From Cacajao melanocephalus (taxonomy: Eukaryota; Chordata; Mammalia; Primates; Pitheciidae): a stretch of DNA of 64,000 bases. Below the pieces are notes generated by a model. It worked only from the letters and a program-made list of their open reading frames with translations. It had not been told where the DNA came from and searched no databases. Positions within the stretch are counted from its first letter, which is position 1; every line of letters starts with the position of its first letter. This document shows, in pieces, positions 26,038 through 38,576 of this stretch. The stretch lies in assembly GCA_963573385.1 (NCBI GenBank), contig CAUYLG010071408.1, positions 1-64,000 on the forward strand. The letters are read 5' to 3'. Position numbers and translations under genes: made by a program.

Positions 26038-26322
26038 TTTTTTTTTTTTTTTTTGAGACAGTCTTGCTCTGTCACCAGGCTGGAGTGCAGTGGTACGATC
26101 TCAGCTCACTGAAACCTCTGACTCCCTGGTTCAAGTGATTCTCCTGCCTCAGCCTACCAAGTAGCTGGGACTACAGGCACACACTGTCATGCCCAGCCCC
26201 CACAGAGACGGGGTTTCAATGTGTTGCCAAGGCTGGTTGCGAACTCCTGAGCTCAGGCAATCCACCCACCTTGGCCTCCCAAAGTGCTGGGATTACAGGC
26301 ATGAGCCACTGTGCCTGGCCTT
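26038..26322 (-). mobile_element. Alu with internal deletion, splitting an L2
   Basis: Alu complement from a long T run to 'gccactgtgcctggcc'. The segment 'gcccagcccccacagagacggggtttc' shows that the 'taatttttgtatttttagta' part of the left-arm boundary is missing. Confidence 0.93.
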
Positions 26323-26325
26323 ATT

Positions 26326-26530
26326 CTAGGTAATTTTTTAAACTGATTGCTTGGGTTGCTTAACTTAAACATAATTATAATGATTACTTTTCTACATTCT
26401 ATTGAAGATCACATTCCTTAGCATGGCATTCAGGGTCCTCTAAAGTTTAGTTTGTATCTAATTTTCTGGTCTCTTTAAAAGTTATGTTTCTTCTATGCAT
26501 CAACTTCTATGCACCACATTGCAGATTGGG
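26326..26530 (+). mobile_element. L2 fragment, part 2
   Basis: 'cacattccttagcatggcattcagggtcctctaaag' followed by 'ttctatgcaccacattgcag' continues the L2 sense order from before the Alu. Confidence 0.7.
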
Positions 26531-26680
26531 CTCTGTGGAAAGCAGACCCTGGGGGGAAGGGGAGAGAAGGAACAGGAGTGGGTAAGATGAGATGCGAAGC
26601 TGCAGTGTGATCACACAGAGTCCTCGGACAACCCATGGTGAGCTCTGAAGTATAAGTGGCCTTTTACAGCTGTTTTGAAC

Positions 26681-26940
26681 CTAGGCAGGATGGCTCACAC
26701 CTGTGGAAGCTTTGGGAGACTGAGGTGGGAGGATCCCTTGAGGCCAGAAGTTTGAGACTGGCCTGGATGAGACCTCATCTCGACAAAGAAATACAAAAAT
26801 ACTAGTTGGGTGTGGTGGCACTCACCTGTAGTGCAACTGTGTGGGAAGCTGAGGCGGGATGATAGCTTGAGCTTAGGAGTTGGAGGCTGTGATTGCACCA
26901 CTGCACTTTAGCCTGGGCGACAGAGAATGAAAAAAAAATA
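26681..26940 (+). mobile_element. AluJ
   Basis: Diverged sense Alu: 'gaacctaggcaggatggctcacacc', 'ggtgggaggatcccttgaggcc', 'gcactttagcctgggcgacagag', then an A run at 26930-26939. Confidence 0.9.
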
Positions 26941-27274
26941 CTGTCCAGAGACTCTATATACACTCATATACTCACAACAACCAGCCATTGGATGGAGGCT
27001 CCTGCTGGGGAGGAGCATGGTCTTGGGTGAGCAGCCCTGTGCTGCTGCGTAGCCGGTTCCTGTGGACGGCTGTCATCAGGTGTGCTCCTAGTAGCTGTGG
27101 AACTAGATTGTTTAGTTCTGAAAGGGAAATCTGGGCCACACACCACAGCATCCACTAGAGACTCACACGACTCTGCCATACTTGTAAAACAAGTGAGATA
27201 ACTCACTACGTCTATAATCGCATTAACTCCCCAGCCTCATATGTACTAGCCTGATACTTGCTGAACTCCAACTG
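26941..27274. other. Unique GC-richer stretch
   Basis: No repeat recognised. A minus-strand 80-codon frame (26964-27206) is serine-, proline- and threonine-rich with no known motif. Confidence 0.4.
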
Positions 27275-27886
27275 GTCTTTTAAATATTACTTTGTTAATG
27301 GTGTTATTGAAATGCAATTTACATACTGTACAGTTCACCCATTTACAGTGTACAATTCAGTGATTTTTAGTATATTCACAGATATGTGCAACCATTACCA
27401 CAGTAAATTCTGGAACATTTTCATCCCCTCAAAACAAACCCCATACCCTGTTTGTCTCCCTTTCCCTTTAGCTCTAAGCAACCACACATCTTTCCATCTC
27501 TATTTCCCCATTCTGGACATTTCATATCAGAATCATATAGTAAGTAGTCTTTTGGGTCTGGCTTCTTTCATTTACCATAATGTTTTCAAGGTCCATCTAT
27601 GTTGCGTGTATCAGCACTTCATTCCTTTTTATGGTCAAATAATATTTCACTACATGTTCACACCGTATTTGATTATCTAAATTTGTCAGTTGATGGGTGC
27701 TTTGGACTCTACATTTTTTGGTTATTACAAATAACACTGCTTAACCTTTGTGTACAGGTGCTTGTATGGGCATTTGCTTTCATTTCTCTTGGGTATACAC
27801 CTAGGAGTGGAATTTCTGAGTCATAAGATAAAGCTATGTTTAATTATGTAAGGAACTGACAGATCTTTTTCCAGAATTGCTGCTTT
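27275..27886 (-). mobile_element. L1 (L1MB/L1MC type) 3' region
   Basis: The plus strand is antisense L1: 'tgcaatttacatactgtacagttcacccattt', 'tcatatagtaagtagtcttttgggtctggcttc', 'ggtccatctatgttgcgtg' and 'ctcttgggtatacacctaggagtgg'. The 140-codon plus frame 27258-27680 lies on the antisense strand of this L1 and is not a gene. Confidence 0.85.
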
Positions 27887-28489
<603 letters not shown>

Positions 28490-28639
28490 TTAGCACTCTC
28501 TGTGACCCTTGTTTTGTGCTCAGCCTTGTAATGTTGTTGCAGTGGACATCTCCGTTTTTTACGTGCACTCATTTCCTTCTTGAATGACATCATCTTTTCT
28601 TAGTAAAAGCATCCCTCTCATACTTTCAGTCTGCTGGCC

Positions 28640-28960
28640 TGGCCAAGTAAGACATTCTATCACTGTAGTCCTTGAGAATGGTTCAGGGATGAGAATGTGA
28701 CCTCAGTTAGGTTAAATTAGCATCAGTTCTGGGACTTTTGCTGGAAAAAATGGGCCATGACTCTATCTGTGCAGGAGTTCCTAAGCTGGTGACATATATG
28801 CCTAGAGCATACCTTCTTACCAGCGTAAGGTGAGAACCACCTTGAGAGTGAAATCAAAGAAGAGGAAAGCCCCAGTGTGGAGTGAGACAGATTGCCTGTT
28901 GACTTTGTTTGATTCAATCATGCCTGAACATGGAGTGACCTCCAGTAACTTCCCCACACA
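28640..28960 (+). mobile_element. Old interspersed repeat, unnamed
   Basis: 'cagggatgagaatgtgacctcagtt', 'tctgggacttttgctgg', 'caggagttcctaagctggtgac', 'gaggaaagccccagtgtgg..agtgagacagattgcctg' and 'catgcctgaacatgga' resemble an abundant old mammalian repeat (LTR-like layout). Family not assigned. Confidence 0.4.
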
Positions 28961-29024
28961 TAAGTTCTTATGTAACTTCTGTCATTTATAATGCTAAGAA
29001 TCCCAGTCAATAGAGTGTTAATAG

Positions 29025-29152
29025 CGTATTCCTTCCTCCACTGGATTTGAAGCTTCTGAAGGTAACGACCATGTCTTTTTCATTGGAGCATGATGCTGAC
29101 ACATAGAAACTGCTAACAGATAGTTACTGAATAAATGAATGAATGAATGAGG
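29025..29152 (+). mobile_element. L2 3' end
   Basis: 'ccactggatttgaagcttctgaaggtaacgaccatgtctttttcatt', 'gctgacacatagaaactgc', ending in 'taaatgaatgaatgaatga'. Confidence 0.75.
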
Positions 29153-29247
29153 AATGATTCTATCTTTTGCTATGCTTGAAACCACATCCTATGGTTTATG
29201 GCCAGCAATAGAGCTTTCCCTTAATTCAGAAAGAGACCGAATTTTTT

Positions 29248-29252
<5 letters not shown>

Positions 29253-29285
<33 letters not shown>

Positions 29286-29312
29286 AGTGTGTGTGTGCAT
29301 GCATGTGTGTGT
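29253..29312. repeat. (GT)n microsatellite
   Basis: About 28 bases of uninterrupted GT, then imperfect GT with TATGAG and CATGCATG interruptions. Confidence 0.95.
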
Positions 29313-30018
29313 TTTCCTTTATGTTCAAGACTGAATTAAGCAATCTCATATGGGGAATTGGGTATCAATCACAGAACTTTAGTGCTTCTCTTTAAGGTCC
29401 TACCATAGACCTCTCCTCACATGCTGTTGAGGAAAACTGAGCCGCTTTTGTTTTCACAGAGCAATCAATGTAGCTTCATAAATAGATTGTCTATCACTTT
29501 ATGTTGTTTATTTCTACATAATTAACTTTTGGGATATGGAAATGAAGATCTAGCTTTTGCATTACTTGAGAAAATGAACTTATTTTTTGATTCCTACTCT
29601 TTAAATATATACAACAAAATTATTTAAGAAATAAGTAGGTGTTTCCATAAGGAGGGTTATGTGGTAGAATAAATTCAGAGATATGTAGGAGAGGATAAGT
29701 GTAGCCAAAAAAAATAAAAAGCCATTGTGAATAATAGGAACATCTGGGGTGTGGACTTTGGTAATTTTTGGTACTATCATTTGCATTTTAAATGGGTGAG
29801 CAATAAAACAGCATCTATGCATATGTCTCTATCTAGTTTGACTTAAAGTATACATTTATGATTTCACCCAAAAAGCTGAAAAAGACTTCAAAGCACCATA
29901 ATTGTCTGCTTCTCCACCCCTGAGACGCATTATACTCAGGCAAAGTAGGGGCTTTGTTGGGGCCAGTAGCTACTGAAAAACTGTTACATGAAACATGAAA
30001 CCCTGGGACTAAAGACTC
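29313..30018. other. Unique AT-rich stretch
   Basis: No gene or named repeat was recognised over 0.7 kb. Confidence 0.4.
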
Positions 30019-30314
30019 AGGTTTGAATTTTTTTTTTTTTTTTTTTTTTTTTTTGAGAGGATACTCGCTCTTTGCCCAGGCAGGAGTGCTGTGGTGCGAT
30101 CTCGGCTCACTGCAACCTCTGCTTCCTGAGTAGATGGGATTACAGGTGCCTGCACCACACCTGCCTACTTTTTGTATTTTTAGTAGAGATGGGGTTTCAC
30201 CATGTTGGCCAGGCTGGTCTCGAACCCCTGACCTCAGGTGATTCTCCTGCCTTGGCCTCCCAAAGTGTGGGGATTACAGGTGTAAGCCACTGCACCCGGC
30301 CAGGTTTGGATCTT
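30019..30314 (-). mobile_element. Alu with internal deletion and TSD
   Basis: Long T run (about 25), then 'gagaggatactcgctctttgcccagg'. 'gcttcctg' joins directly to 'agtagatgggatt', so about 37 bases of the right arm are missing. The flanks AGGTTTGAATTTT (30019-30031) and AGGTTTGGATCTTTT (from 30302) are a decayed TSD. Confidence 0.93.
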
Positions 30315-30919
30315 TTTATTTTCACAAAATTGAGATCTTTATTGTCTGCCATATTTGTCTGTGTTCTGTGGACTGAAGAGAACAGAACAGACAGAGCATT
30401 TGGAAAGGGATTGTTCTCCCTCCTATTTGCCAGATTATATTTTTTCCTTTCTTATTGATGCATAAAAATTTTATCCTTTGGAAAGCAAACCTCCCAGAAG
30501 ACTATGATCTAACCCTACTGACTCATTTGAGAGATTCTTTAAAGTAAAGAATATTGCCTAAAATAGAAGGGGATTTCACTTTGAGGGCAAGAAGGTTTTC
30601 CCTTCTCATCCTTAGTCATAGAGGTTATGCTGTTCCTGACACATCCTTCCTTCCCTCCCATTCCTCTTCCTTTCATTTAAATTACACCAGGGAATATCCT
30701 CATTATCTAAAACATTTTCTCTGTGCATTTGATTAAAAGCTTATATTTTCTGTTGATAAAAAAAAATTAGGACTGTAGTAGTCCAGCATAGACACTGCTT
30801 ATGGGGTAAATCTAGGGACAGATCCTTACATTAAAAGTGTTGGTAGGAAGCCTGCTGGCTGTTGCTTGTGGTGGAAGAACAACCACAGCAGATGAGAGCT
30901 TCAAACCTTACAGCTATAT
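30315..30919. other. Unique stretch
   Basis: Contains an AG-rich run at 30375-30410. No gene was recognised. The 128-codon plus frame starting at 30072 is mostly Alu and only its last third enters here. Confidence 0.4.
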
Positions 30920-31256
30920 TAGAGTGTCTTTTCTTTTCTTTCTTTTTCTTTTTCTTTTTTTTTTTTTTAGACAAAGTCTTTCTCTGTTGCCCAGGCTATA
31001 GTGCAATGGCTTGATCTCAGCTCACTGCGTCCTCCACCTCCCGGGTTCAAGTGATTCTCCTGCCTGAGCCTCCCAAGGAGCTGGGATTACAGGTGCTCAT
31101 CACCATGCCTAGCTAATTTTTGTATTTTTAGTAGAGATGGGGTTTCACCATGTTGGCCAGGCTGGTCTCGAGCTCCTGACCTCAAGTGATCTACCCACCC
31201 CAAAGTGCTGGGATTACAGGCGAGAGCCAAAGCGCTCAGCCTAGAGGGTATTTTCT
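30920..31256 (-). mobile_element. Alu with TSD
   Basis: Alu complement at 30935-31241, with a T-rich CTTTTT tail. The flanks TAGAGTGTCTTTTCT (30920-30934) and TAGAGGGTATTTTCT (31242-31256) form a 15-base TSD with two mismatches. Confidence 0.94.
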
Positions 31257-31267
31257 GAGCCGCGTTT

Positions 31268-31637
31268 TTATAAACCATGGGTCCCCAACCCCTGGAACAT
31301 GGACCCCGGTACTGGTCCATGGTCTGTTATGAAGTGGGCCACACAGCAGGAGGTGAGTGGCAGGCAAGCAAGCATTACCACCTGAACTCCACCTGCCTCC
31401 TGTCAGATCAGCAGCTGCATTAGATTCTCGTAGGAGCACAAACCCTATTATGAACTGTGCATTTGAGGGATCTAGGTTATGTGCTCCTTATGAGAATTCA
31501 ACTAATGCCTGATGATCTGAGGTGGAACAACTGCATCCCAAAACCATCTCCCATACCCCTGGCCCCCACCCATGGAAAAATTGTCTTCTATGAGATAGGT
31601 GCCTGGTGCCAAAAAGATTGGGACCGCTACTATAAGC
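31268..31637 (+). mobile_element. hAT-type (Tip100-like) non-autonomous transposon, full length
   Basis: Element at 31276-31629 with complementary ends CATGGGTCCCCAACC and GATTGGGACCGCTAC. The core includes 'ccacacagcaggaggtgagtggcaggcaagcaagcattacc', 'tgtcagatcagcagctgcattagattctc' and 'ctgatgatctgaggtggaac'. The flanks TTATAAAC and CTATAAGC fit a decayed 8-base TSD. Short frames inside are not genes. Confidence 0.85.
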
Positions 31638-32639
31638 CATTCTGCCCTTGTGGGAATACTGTATAGATACGTATATTGCCAAGACTCTATTTTCTTATCC
31701 TTTCCTCTGTACTTATCAAACATACTTAGCCTCTTTTCTACTTATTCTCACATCAGCTAGCTATGTAAGATTTGGGAAGGTCTTTTCACATTCTTTGACT
31801 TCAGTTTTAGTAATGTTAGGTACCTTATCTTTAAAATCTTTATCAACTCTAAAATTCTGCAGTTCCTCATCTATGCTTCTTTGCTCTAATGCATTTGACT
31901 CTGGTCTTAATTCTTAAGTTAATCTTTTATTTAGCCTTCAATTAAGATAAATGTCACAAGCAGAGAGGGTAGGAAATGGCATCTTGGTGTCTTAAGTAGA
32001 GAAATTAGAAGCTCATCAATATCAATGAACCTTGAATTAATTAGTGGAGAAGTTATCCTTATATCATTGTGCCTCAGATGATTTGATGTCGTAGAAGGAA
32101 TACTGGGTGTATAATTATGAATGCTATACATATAAATAATGCAAGGACAGTGGTAACATTTATGATTGACTGTTATATAAAAACCACTCTTGGAATTGCT
32201 GTGCCTCTTGTTAAGATTAGAGTATCATAGTGAGTTTTACTAGAAGTCTGAGCATGTTTAATACTGGGAATACTGAAATCAACTCCATCATAAATTTAAA
32301 GTGAGGATACCATTTATTCTAGGGCTTCTGCAAACCCAAATATACTTATCACTTATTTCTATTTAAAACTTTATGTCCTAACAATATTCATCCATCACTG
32401 TGGCACCATTGCCATTCAACCCTTAAGTCAGTCAGTACTTTAAAACCACAGCAAATTTCTACTGAAATTATATTGACTAATTGTAAGATTTAAAAGAAAA
32501 AATAATTTTTAGATTAGAAGGAAAATGAGCTCTTTGCTTTCTTCTTGGCCCATTGCTGCCTTTATTAAATAACCCCTCTGATTTCATTGTATAATGATAG
32601 AATATTAGAGAATAATTGATATGGTTTGGACAATTATAT

Positions 32640-32790
32640 AAACATTAACACAAGTTGAGACAGTTATTTTGAATAATTTCTATATCTAATTATAAAATGC
32701 TGAAAGGAAATTATAAGCATTAAGACAAATTTGAGATAGTTATTTTGAATTATGTCAATACTAATCATAAAAATCTGAAAGAAAATACAG
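32640..32790. repeat. Diverged 75-bp tandem duplication
   Basis: Two adjacent units share 'cattaa.aca', 'ttgaga.agttattttgaat' and 'aat.ataaaa' blocks at a constant offset of 75 bases (for example CATTAA at 32643 and 32718). They have several substitutions, so the duplication is old. Confidence 0.85.
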
Positions 32791-33489
32791 ACACGGGTTC
32801 TTTCTTTAATGTACAACATTATAGGCTGCTTGATGGTCAGAAAACCACAGGCTTATCTACAAAGTAAGTTGTAGTAATTGTTAAGGTCAGTGGTTCATAT
32901 TTTAAACTACCTGAGAATGTAGTAAGTATTTAGCAAGCTACTGTTTAAAAACACTCATAAATATGTATTCCTAAAATATAGCTATTAGAGAAAGTCTTGT
33001 CAGCTTTCGTGCACTTTTATGACAGATTGTTTTTCTTTTTCACACAAAAGATACATGGCTGATTCAAAGCTCAGAATAGTTCAATAGCGGTTATATGATA
33101 CCATGACAAGTTCTATCTCAGCTTGTTTAAAAATATTCCTCAGGGAATGCTTCAAAGAATGGCACACAGTGACAACTGGAAGAAACTGCTTTATTAATAG
33201 TTGGCAATTTTTACAAATTCCAGGCATGTTGCACAGACTCTGTTCAACCTAGCCATTGATTATAGTTAACATCTGTCTCTAAAACAAGTGTGTAAAGCTT
33301 TTACAAGTATTAAAAAAATTCTTTCATGCAGGCCATAAATTATCTTATATAACTTGACATTAAACAAATAGAAGCAATGTGAGTATAAGAAATTCCATAT
33401 CTGATTAAGAACTTGGTACTCCCTTTTATCAAAATGTGAATAAGGATTCCAGCTCAGGATCTTTTCAACACCCCTCCAGGTGAAAGAGA

Positions 33490-33690
33490 ACTTTTAATCT
33501 CCCACTTCTCTTTTTCTGCCTCATTCTCATCTCCTTTCTTCTCTTTTCTTACCATCTATTCTATTTTCTTTCCCATGTTCTGTTTCTCCTTCTTTTGTTG
33601 TCTGTTTCCTCTTTTTTTCTCCCTCTTTGTATTTATTTTCTTCCCTCTGTACTCTCAATTCTCCCTCTTGTCTCCCTGCCAATGTCAAGA
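33490..33690. repeat. Pyrimidine-rich tract
   Basis: About 200 bases on the plus strand are mostly T and C with few purines and no simple repeat unit. It is not part of any recognised transposon. Confidence 0.8.
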
Positions 33691-33766
33691 TCATTACATG
33701 CTAACAGAGCCAAATACATTGCAACTGCAAGGACATGACCTGATGTCTACAGCAGAAAATATTTAA
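33575..33766 (+). other. Rejected frame within the pyrimidine tract
   Basis: The 63-codon frame is mostly Phe, Ser, Leu and Cys because it translates T/C-rich DNA. It has no protein evidence and is listed only to explain the open frame. Confidence 0.3.
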
Positions 33767-34059
33767 ATTATGAATTTTTCTTTTGTTTATACAGGCAATT
33801 ACAAGAAATTAAATGTTAACTTTTTGAAGTCAACCCTTAATCAGAGATGTTTTTACATAAAACCACTACGTATGAAATGTAGAGTGTAATTACATCAAAA
33901 AAAAAAAAACTATTTCATTTACTAGTAGCCACTAATGGCTCTTTAGACTCAGCCTATTAGGTAAACGAACAAACAATTAGCTTATTTGTTTGAAGTATAA
34001 GTAGCAGATAATTCATGAATAAGTAAATTATACTTTCTTGCTGTGGTATATTAACAGGA

Positions 34060-35840
34060 TGCTTTTATATTTTATTTTTAATTGACAATAATTATACTTA
34101 TTCAAAGGGTACATAATGATGTCTTGATACATATATAGTGATCAGACTGGAGTAATTAGCATATCGTTCATCTCCAACATTTATCATTTATTTGTTTTGG
34201 GAACTTTCAATATACTCCTCCTAGCTGTTTGAAGCTGCATATTATTAACTGTAGTCGTCCTACAGTGGTATGGAGTACTAGAACTTACTTCTACAATCTA
34301 GCTATAATTTTATATCCTTTAACAAATCTCTCCCTATCAACTTTCTTTTAGCGTCCACATGTGAATGAGAACATGCAGGGTTTACCTTTCTGTTCCTGGC
34401 TTACTTCACATAACATAATATCTTCCTATTCCATCCATGTTGCTGAGAATGACAGGATTTCCTTCTTTTTATGGTGGAATAGCCACTGTGTATATATACC
34501 ACATTTTCTTTATCCATTCATCTATTGCTGGACACCTAGGTTGATCCCATATCTTGGCTATTGTGAATAGTGCTGCAATAAACATGGGGGTATAGATGTT
34601 TCTTTGGTATAATGATTTCCTTTCCTTTGGATAAATTCCCAGTAGTGGGATTGCTGGATCATATAGTAGTTCTATTGTAGTTTTTTGAGGGGCCTCCATA
34701 CTGTTTTCCATAGTGGCTGTAGTAGTTTACATTCCCACTGACTGTGTAAGAGTTCTCTTTTCTCTACATCCTTGCCAGCATTAGTTATTTTTTGTCTTTT
34801 TGTTAAATAGCCATCCTAACTGGGGTGAGATGATAGCTTACTGTGGTTTTGATTTCCCTGATGATTAATAATATTGATACATTTTTCATGTATTTGTTGA
34901 CTATATGTCTTTTGAGAAATGTCTGTTTAGATCACTTGCCCATTTTTTTTAGTTGGATTGTTTGTTTTTGCTGTTGATGTTTGAGTTACTTATATATTTT
35001 GGATATTAATCCCCTGTAGAATGAGTAGTTTGCAAATATTTTCTCCAATTCTCTGGGTTGTCTTTGCTGAGCAGAAGGCTTTTAGTTTGCCTTTGTTTAT
35101 TTGTTTATTTTTGCTTTTGTTGCCTATGCTTTTGAAGTCTTATTCATGAAATCTTTTCCCAGGCCAAGGTCCTAAAGCATTTCTTCTATTTTCTTCTAGT
35201 AGTTTTATCATTTTGGGTCTTATCCTTAGGTGGTTGATCCATTTTGAGTTGATTTTTGTATACAAGAAGGGCAGGTCTAATTTCATTCTTCTGCATACAG
35301 ATATCCAACTTTCCAAGCACCATTTCACCTTTGTAAAAAATCAATTGGTTGTAGTTATGTGGATTAATTTCTGAGTTATCTTTTCTGTCCCATTAGTCTA
35401 TATGTCTTTTATTCTGCCAGTACTATGCTGTTTTGGTTACTACAGGTTTGTAGTATATTTTGAAGTCTGGTAGTGTGACACTTCTGGCTTTATTTTTTGG
35501 TTATTCTGGGTATTTTGGGGTTGATATAAATTTTAGGATTTTTTTTCTGTTTCTGTGAAGAATGTCATTGGTATTTTGATAGGAATTGCATTCAATTGCT
35601 TTGTGTAATATTGTCATTTTAACAATATTTATTCTTCCAATTTATGAGCATGTCTTTCCATTTGATTTTTAGCCTCTTCAATTTCTTTCAACAGTATTTT
35701 GTAGTTTTCCTTGTAGAGGCTTTTTTTAAACCTCTTTGGTTAAATGTATTCCTAGGTATTTTATAAATGAAATTGCTTTCTTGATTTCCTTTTCAGATAG
35801 TTTGTTGTTTATGTATAAAAATGCTACTGGTCTTTTGTTT
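34060..35840 (-). mobile_element. L1 (L1PB/L1MA type), 1.8 kb, 5' truncated
   Basis: On the plus strand the antisense order is 3' UTR ('gtacataatgatgtcttgatacatata', 'taattagcatatcgttcatc'), then the ORF2 C-terminal region ('tatccattcatctattgctgg', 'ttgtgaatagtgctgcaataaacat', 'aattcccagtagtgggattgctggatc'), then back to the end of the reverse-transcriptase region ('ttctagtagttttatcattttgggtctta', 'gtctttccatttgatt'). The minus frame 34469-34711 (80 codons) is still a recognisable ORF2p C-terminus. Elsewhere the frame is broken, so the element is dead. Confidence 0.93.
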
Positions 35841-36134
35841 GTTTGTTTTTTGAGATAGAGTCTCACTCTGCTGCCCAGGGTGGAGTGCAGTGATATGGTC
35901 ATGGCTCACTGCAGCCTCCACCTCCTGGGCTCAAGCAATCCTCCACCTCAGCCTCCTGAGTAGCTGGGACTACATGTATGCACCAGCACACCTGGCTAAT
36001 TTTTGTATTCTTTGTGGAGACAGGATTTTATCATGTCACTTATGCTGGTCTCAAACTCCTGGGCTCAAGCGATCTCCCTGCCTTGGCCTGACAAAGTGCT
36101 GGGATTACAGGTGTGAACTCCTGCACCCGCCCAG
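35841..36134 (-). mobile_element. AluJ at the 5' end of the L1
   Basis: Alu complement starting in TTTGTTTGTTTG, with 'gcagcctccacctcctgggctcaagcaatcc' and 'ggctcaagcgatctccctgcc', both AluJ-like. It abuts the L1 end, so the L1's true 5' truncation point is hidden or lies here. Confidence 0.92.
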
Positions 36135-36298
36135 GAAACTTTTAAAGTAGCAGTATCTCAAATCTATAAAAAATTCATTTCCTTTAAAATGAAACAATAT
36201 AAAAACTGAAAAACAAGGCCTGAAGTTGTATTATGCAAACCAATCATTGGAATCAAGTAGGTCAAAACAACCTCAGCTCATTGAAAGAAAATACAGCT

Positions 36299-36692
36299 GA
36301 TGTATTGTTTGAATATGTTCTCCAAAGTTCACGTGTTGGATATATAATCTTCAATGCAGCAGTTTTGGGAAGTAGGGCCTCATAAAGGATGATTAGGTTG
36401 TGAGGCTCTGCCCTAATGAATGAATTAATGTCATTATTGCCAGAATGGGTTAGTTACCTCAAGAGTGTGCTTGTTGTAAATGCAAGTTCTTCCCCCTCTT
36501 GCTCTTGTACTCTTGTGGTCTCTTGCCAGACCCTCTTTTGCCATGGCATGACGAAGTACAAAAGTCCTAACAAATTGCCAGCACCTTGCTCTTGAACTTC
36601 CTAGCCTCCAGAAGTGTGAGAAATATATTCCTTTTCTTTATAAACTGCCCAGTCTGTGGTATTCTGTTATAGCAACACAAAAAGGACTTAGG
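36299..36692 (+). mobile_element. MLT1 LTR (MaLR), full length
   Basis: 'tgtattgtttgaatatgttctcc', 'gaagtagggcctcataaaggatgattagg', 'cttgctcttgaacttcctagcctccagaagtgtgagaaata' and a terminal 'tttataaactgcccagtctgtggtattctgttatagcaacacaaa'. No internal region, so it is a solo LTR. Confidence 0.9.
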
Positions 36693-36855
36693 TAGCTGGA
36701 CTGCAGTTGTAAACTTTTTGAATATTGAGGGAGAAATAGGTTTTATTCTGTTTATATTAACTCCTAGAAAGTAAATATTAAAATAAAAATAAGATGTCAG
36801 CCTCTGTATTTCCATGGAATTAAATTATATTACATTTTTATGAAATATTTAATTT

Positions 36856-37157
36856 TGTCCTTGTGTGGTAGTGCACCCCTATAATCCCAACACTTTTGGA
36901 GGCTGAGGTGAGTGAATTGCTTGAGCTCAAGAGTTCAAGACCAGCCTGGGCAATATGGCAAAACCCCATCTCTACAAAAAATATGAAAGTAATCTGGCAT
37001 GGTGGTGTGTGCCTGTAGTCCCAGATACTCCAAAGGCTGAGGTGGGTGGATTGCTTGAGCCCAGGAGATTGATGCTCAGTGAACTGTGATCATGCCACTG
37101 CACTCCAGCCTGGGTGACAGAATGAGACCTTGTCTCAAAAAAAAAAAAAAAAGAAAG
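36856..37157 (+). mobile_element. AluJ
   Basis: Diverged sense Alu: 'cttgtgtggtagtgcacccctataatcccaac', 'caagaccagcctgggcaatatggc', 'cactccagcctgggtgacag', and an A tail at 37137-37152. Confidence 0.92.
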
Positions 37158-37379
37158 AAGATGTTGGGTCTCAAGACATTATTTTGAAATAAGAAAAGAA
37201 ATGTAATATAATTGAAGAGTAATGTTTTAAATAATTTATTTAAACTATAAAGGCCCCAGTATTTTTCTGATTACTAAACAGTTCTTCCTTACAAGGGTCT
37301 CAGAAAGACATTCAGCTAATCAATGACACATTGCTAAGCACATCATTGTGTGTGAAATCCACTCAATTGATTGTACTAT

Positions 37380-37990
37380 AATTTGTAAGTTACTTTATTA
37401 AAACTACTTCAGTGAATGGCCCTATAAATTTTAAATAATAAAATCAAGCAAAATTAGTTTGCAGCATTTTCTAGATCTGAATTAAAATGAATTCCTAGCT
37501 TATTTTGATACTAACTAATACTATGTGGGGCTAAACTAAATTGTTTTCTGTTTTTCCAATCAAGTTGGTAACACTTTTTTAGAAAAATCAAACTTTGAAT
37601 TGGCAATAATTCCAGTGTACTGAACAACTGCAAGAATAAGAAAAGTACAAAGAACACCTGTATATCTTTTATTTAGGATCATCTGTTGTTAACATTTTAT
37701 CTCATTTTCTTTGTTATTTGGGTGTACTATCTCTGTATGTATATGTGTGTGTGTACACATTTGCATGTGTGTATGTATATACATAGATGTATGTGAATTT
37801 TTTACAAATCATTTGAGAGTCAGTTGCATATATTATGGCCCTTTACCCCTCAATACACTGTGGATTTCCTAAGAAAAGGGATAATGTCTTACCCCTAACC
37901 ACCATACAGTTAAAATTTCAATAAATACATTGATATAACTCTTTAATCTGTGTTAATCTTGTTTATAAACCAAATAATGTCCTGTTTAGC
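37380..37990 (+). repeat. Left arm of a large inverted duplication
   Basis: Aligns with the reverse complement of about 39738-40597 almost throughout, including non-repetitive-looking blocks such as 'gtggggctaaactaaatt', 'ctgtttttccaatcaagtt', 'ataattccagtgtactga', 'caagaataagaaaagtacaaagaacacctgt' and 'acacatttgcatgtgt'. I judge identity at roughly 85 percent by eye. The inner part overlaps an old L1-like repeat. Confidence 0.88.
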
Positions 37991-38255
37991 TCCTCTTCTC
38001 AGCCCCTAGTCTGGCTGCCAGCACAGGATCCAGTCTAGAATAGGGCATTTGCATCTAATTGTCATGTCTCTTTAGTCTCTTTTAATCTGGAACATTTTCT
38101 CCGCCTTTGTCTTTTATGACAAAATTTCCTATTTTGAGTTTGCCTGATATTTCCTAAAGATTAGATTCAGGTTATACCTGTCTGGCTGGAATACTGCAAT
38201 AAGCAACATTGTGTCTCAGGGTGTCAACCACTACAGTGGTTCTCTGCTCTGAATT
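37590..38255. mobile_element. Old L1-like repeat, segment 1
   Basis: 'catttgagagtcagttgcatatattatggccc', 'cattgtcatgtctctttagtctctttt'-type blocks, 'gattagattcaggtta' and 'ggaatactgcaataagcaac' match an abundant old LINE-derived unit, also present at 57.06-57.66 kb. I could not settle its L1M subfamily or sense strand. Confidence 0.6.

Positions 38256-38576
<321 letters not shown>

Larger units (their letters stand above)
31638..34059. other. Longest repeat-poor stretch, 2.4 kb
   Basis: Very AT-rich. No exon, RNA gene or named element was recognised. Internal features are a diverged 75-bp tandem duplication (32640-32790), a pyrimidine-rich tract (33490-33690) and an A run (33897-33910). A possible weak MIR trace lies near 31756-31840. 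Confidence 0.5.

Noticed and set aside
27258..27680. 140-codon plus-strand open frame
   Set aside because: It lies on the antisense strand of an L1 fragment.
30072..30458. 128-codon plus-strand open frame
   Set aside because: Two thirds of it is antisense Alu, which gives a characteristic '[11 protein letters not shown]' type translation.
34469..34711. 80-codon frame with clear protein similarity
   Set aside because: It is the decayed C-terminus of L1 ORF2p, not a host gene, and is covered in the L1 entry.
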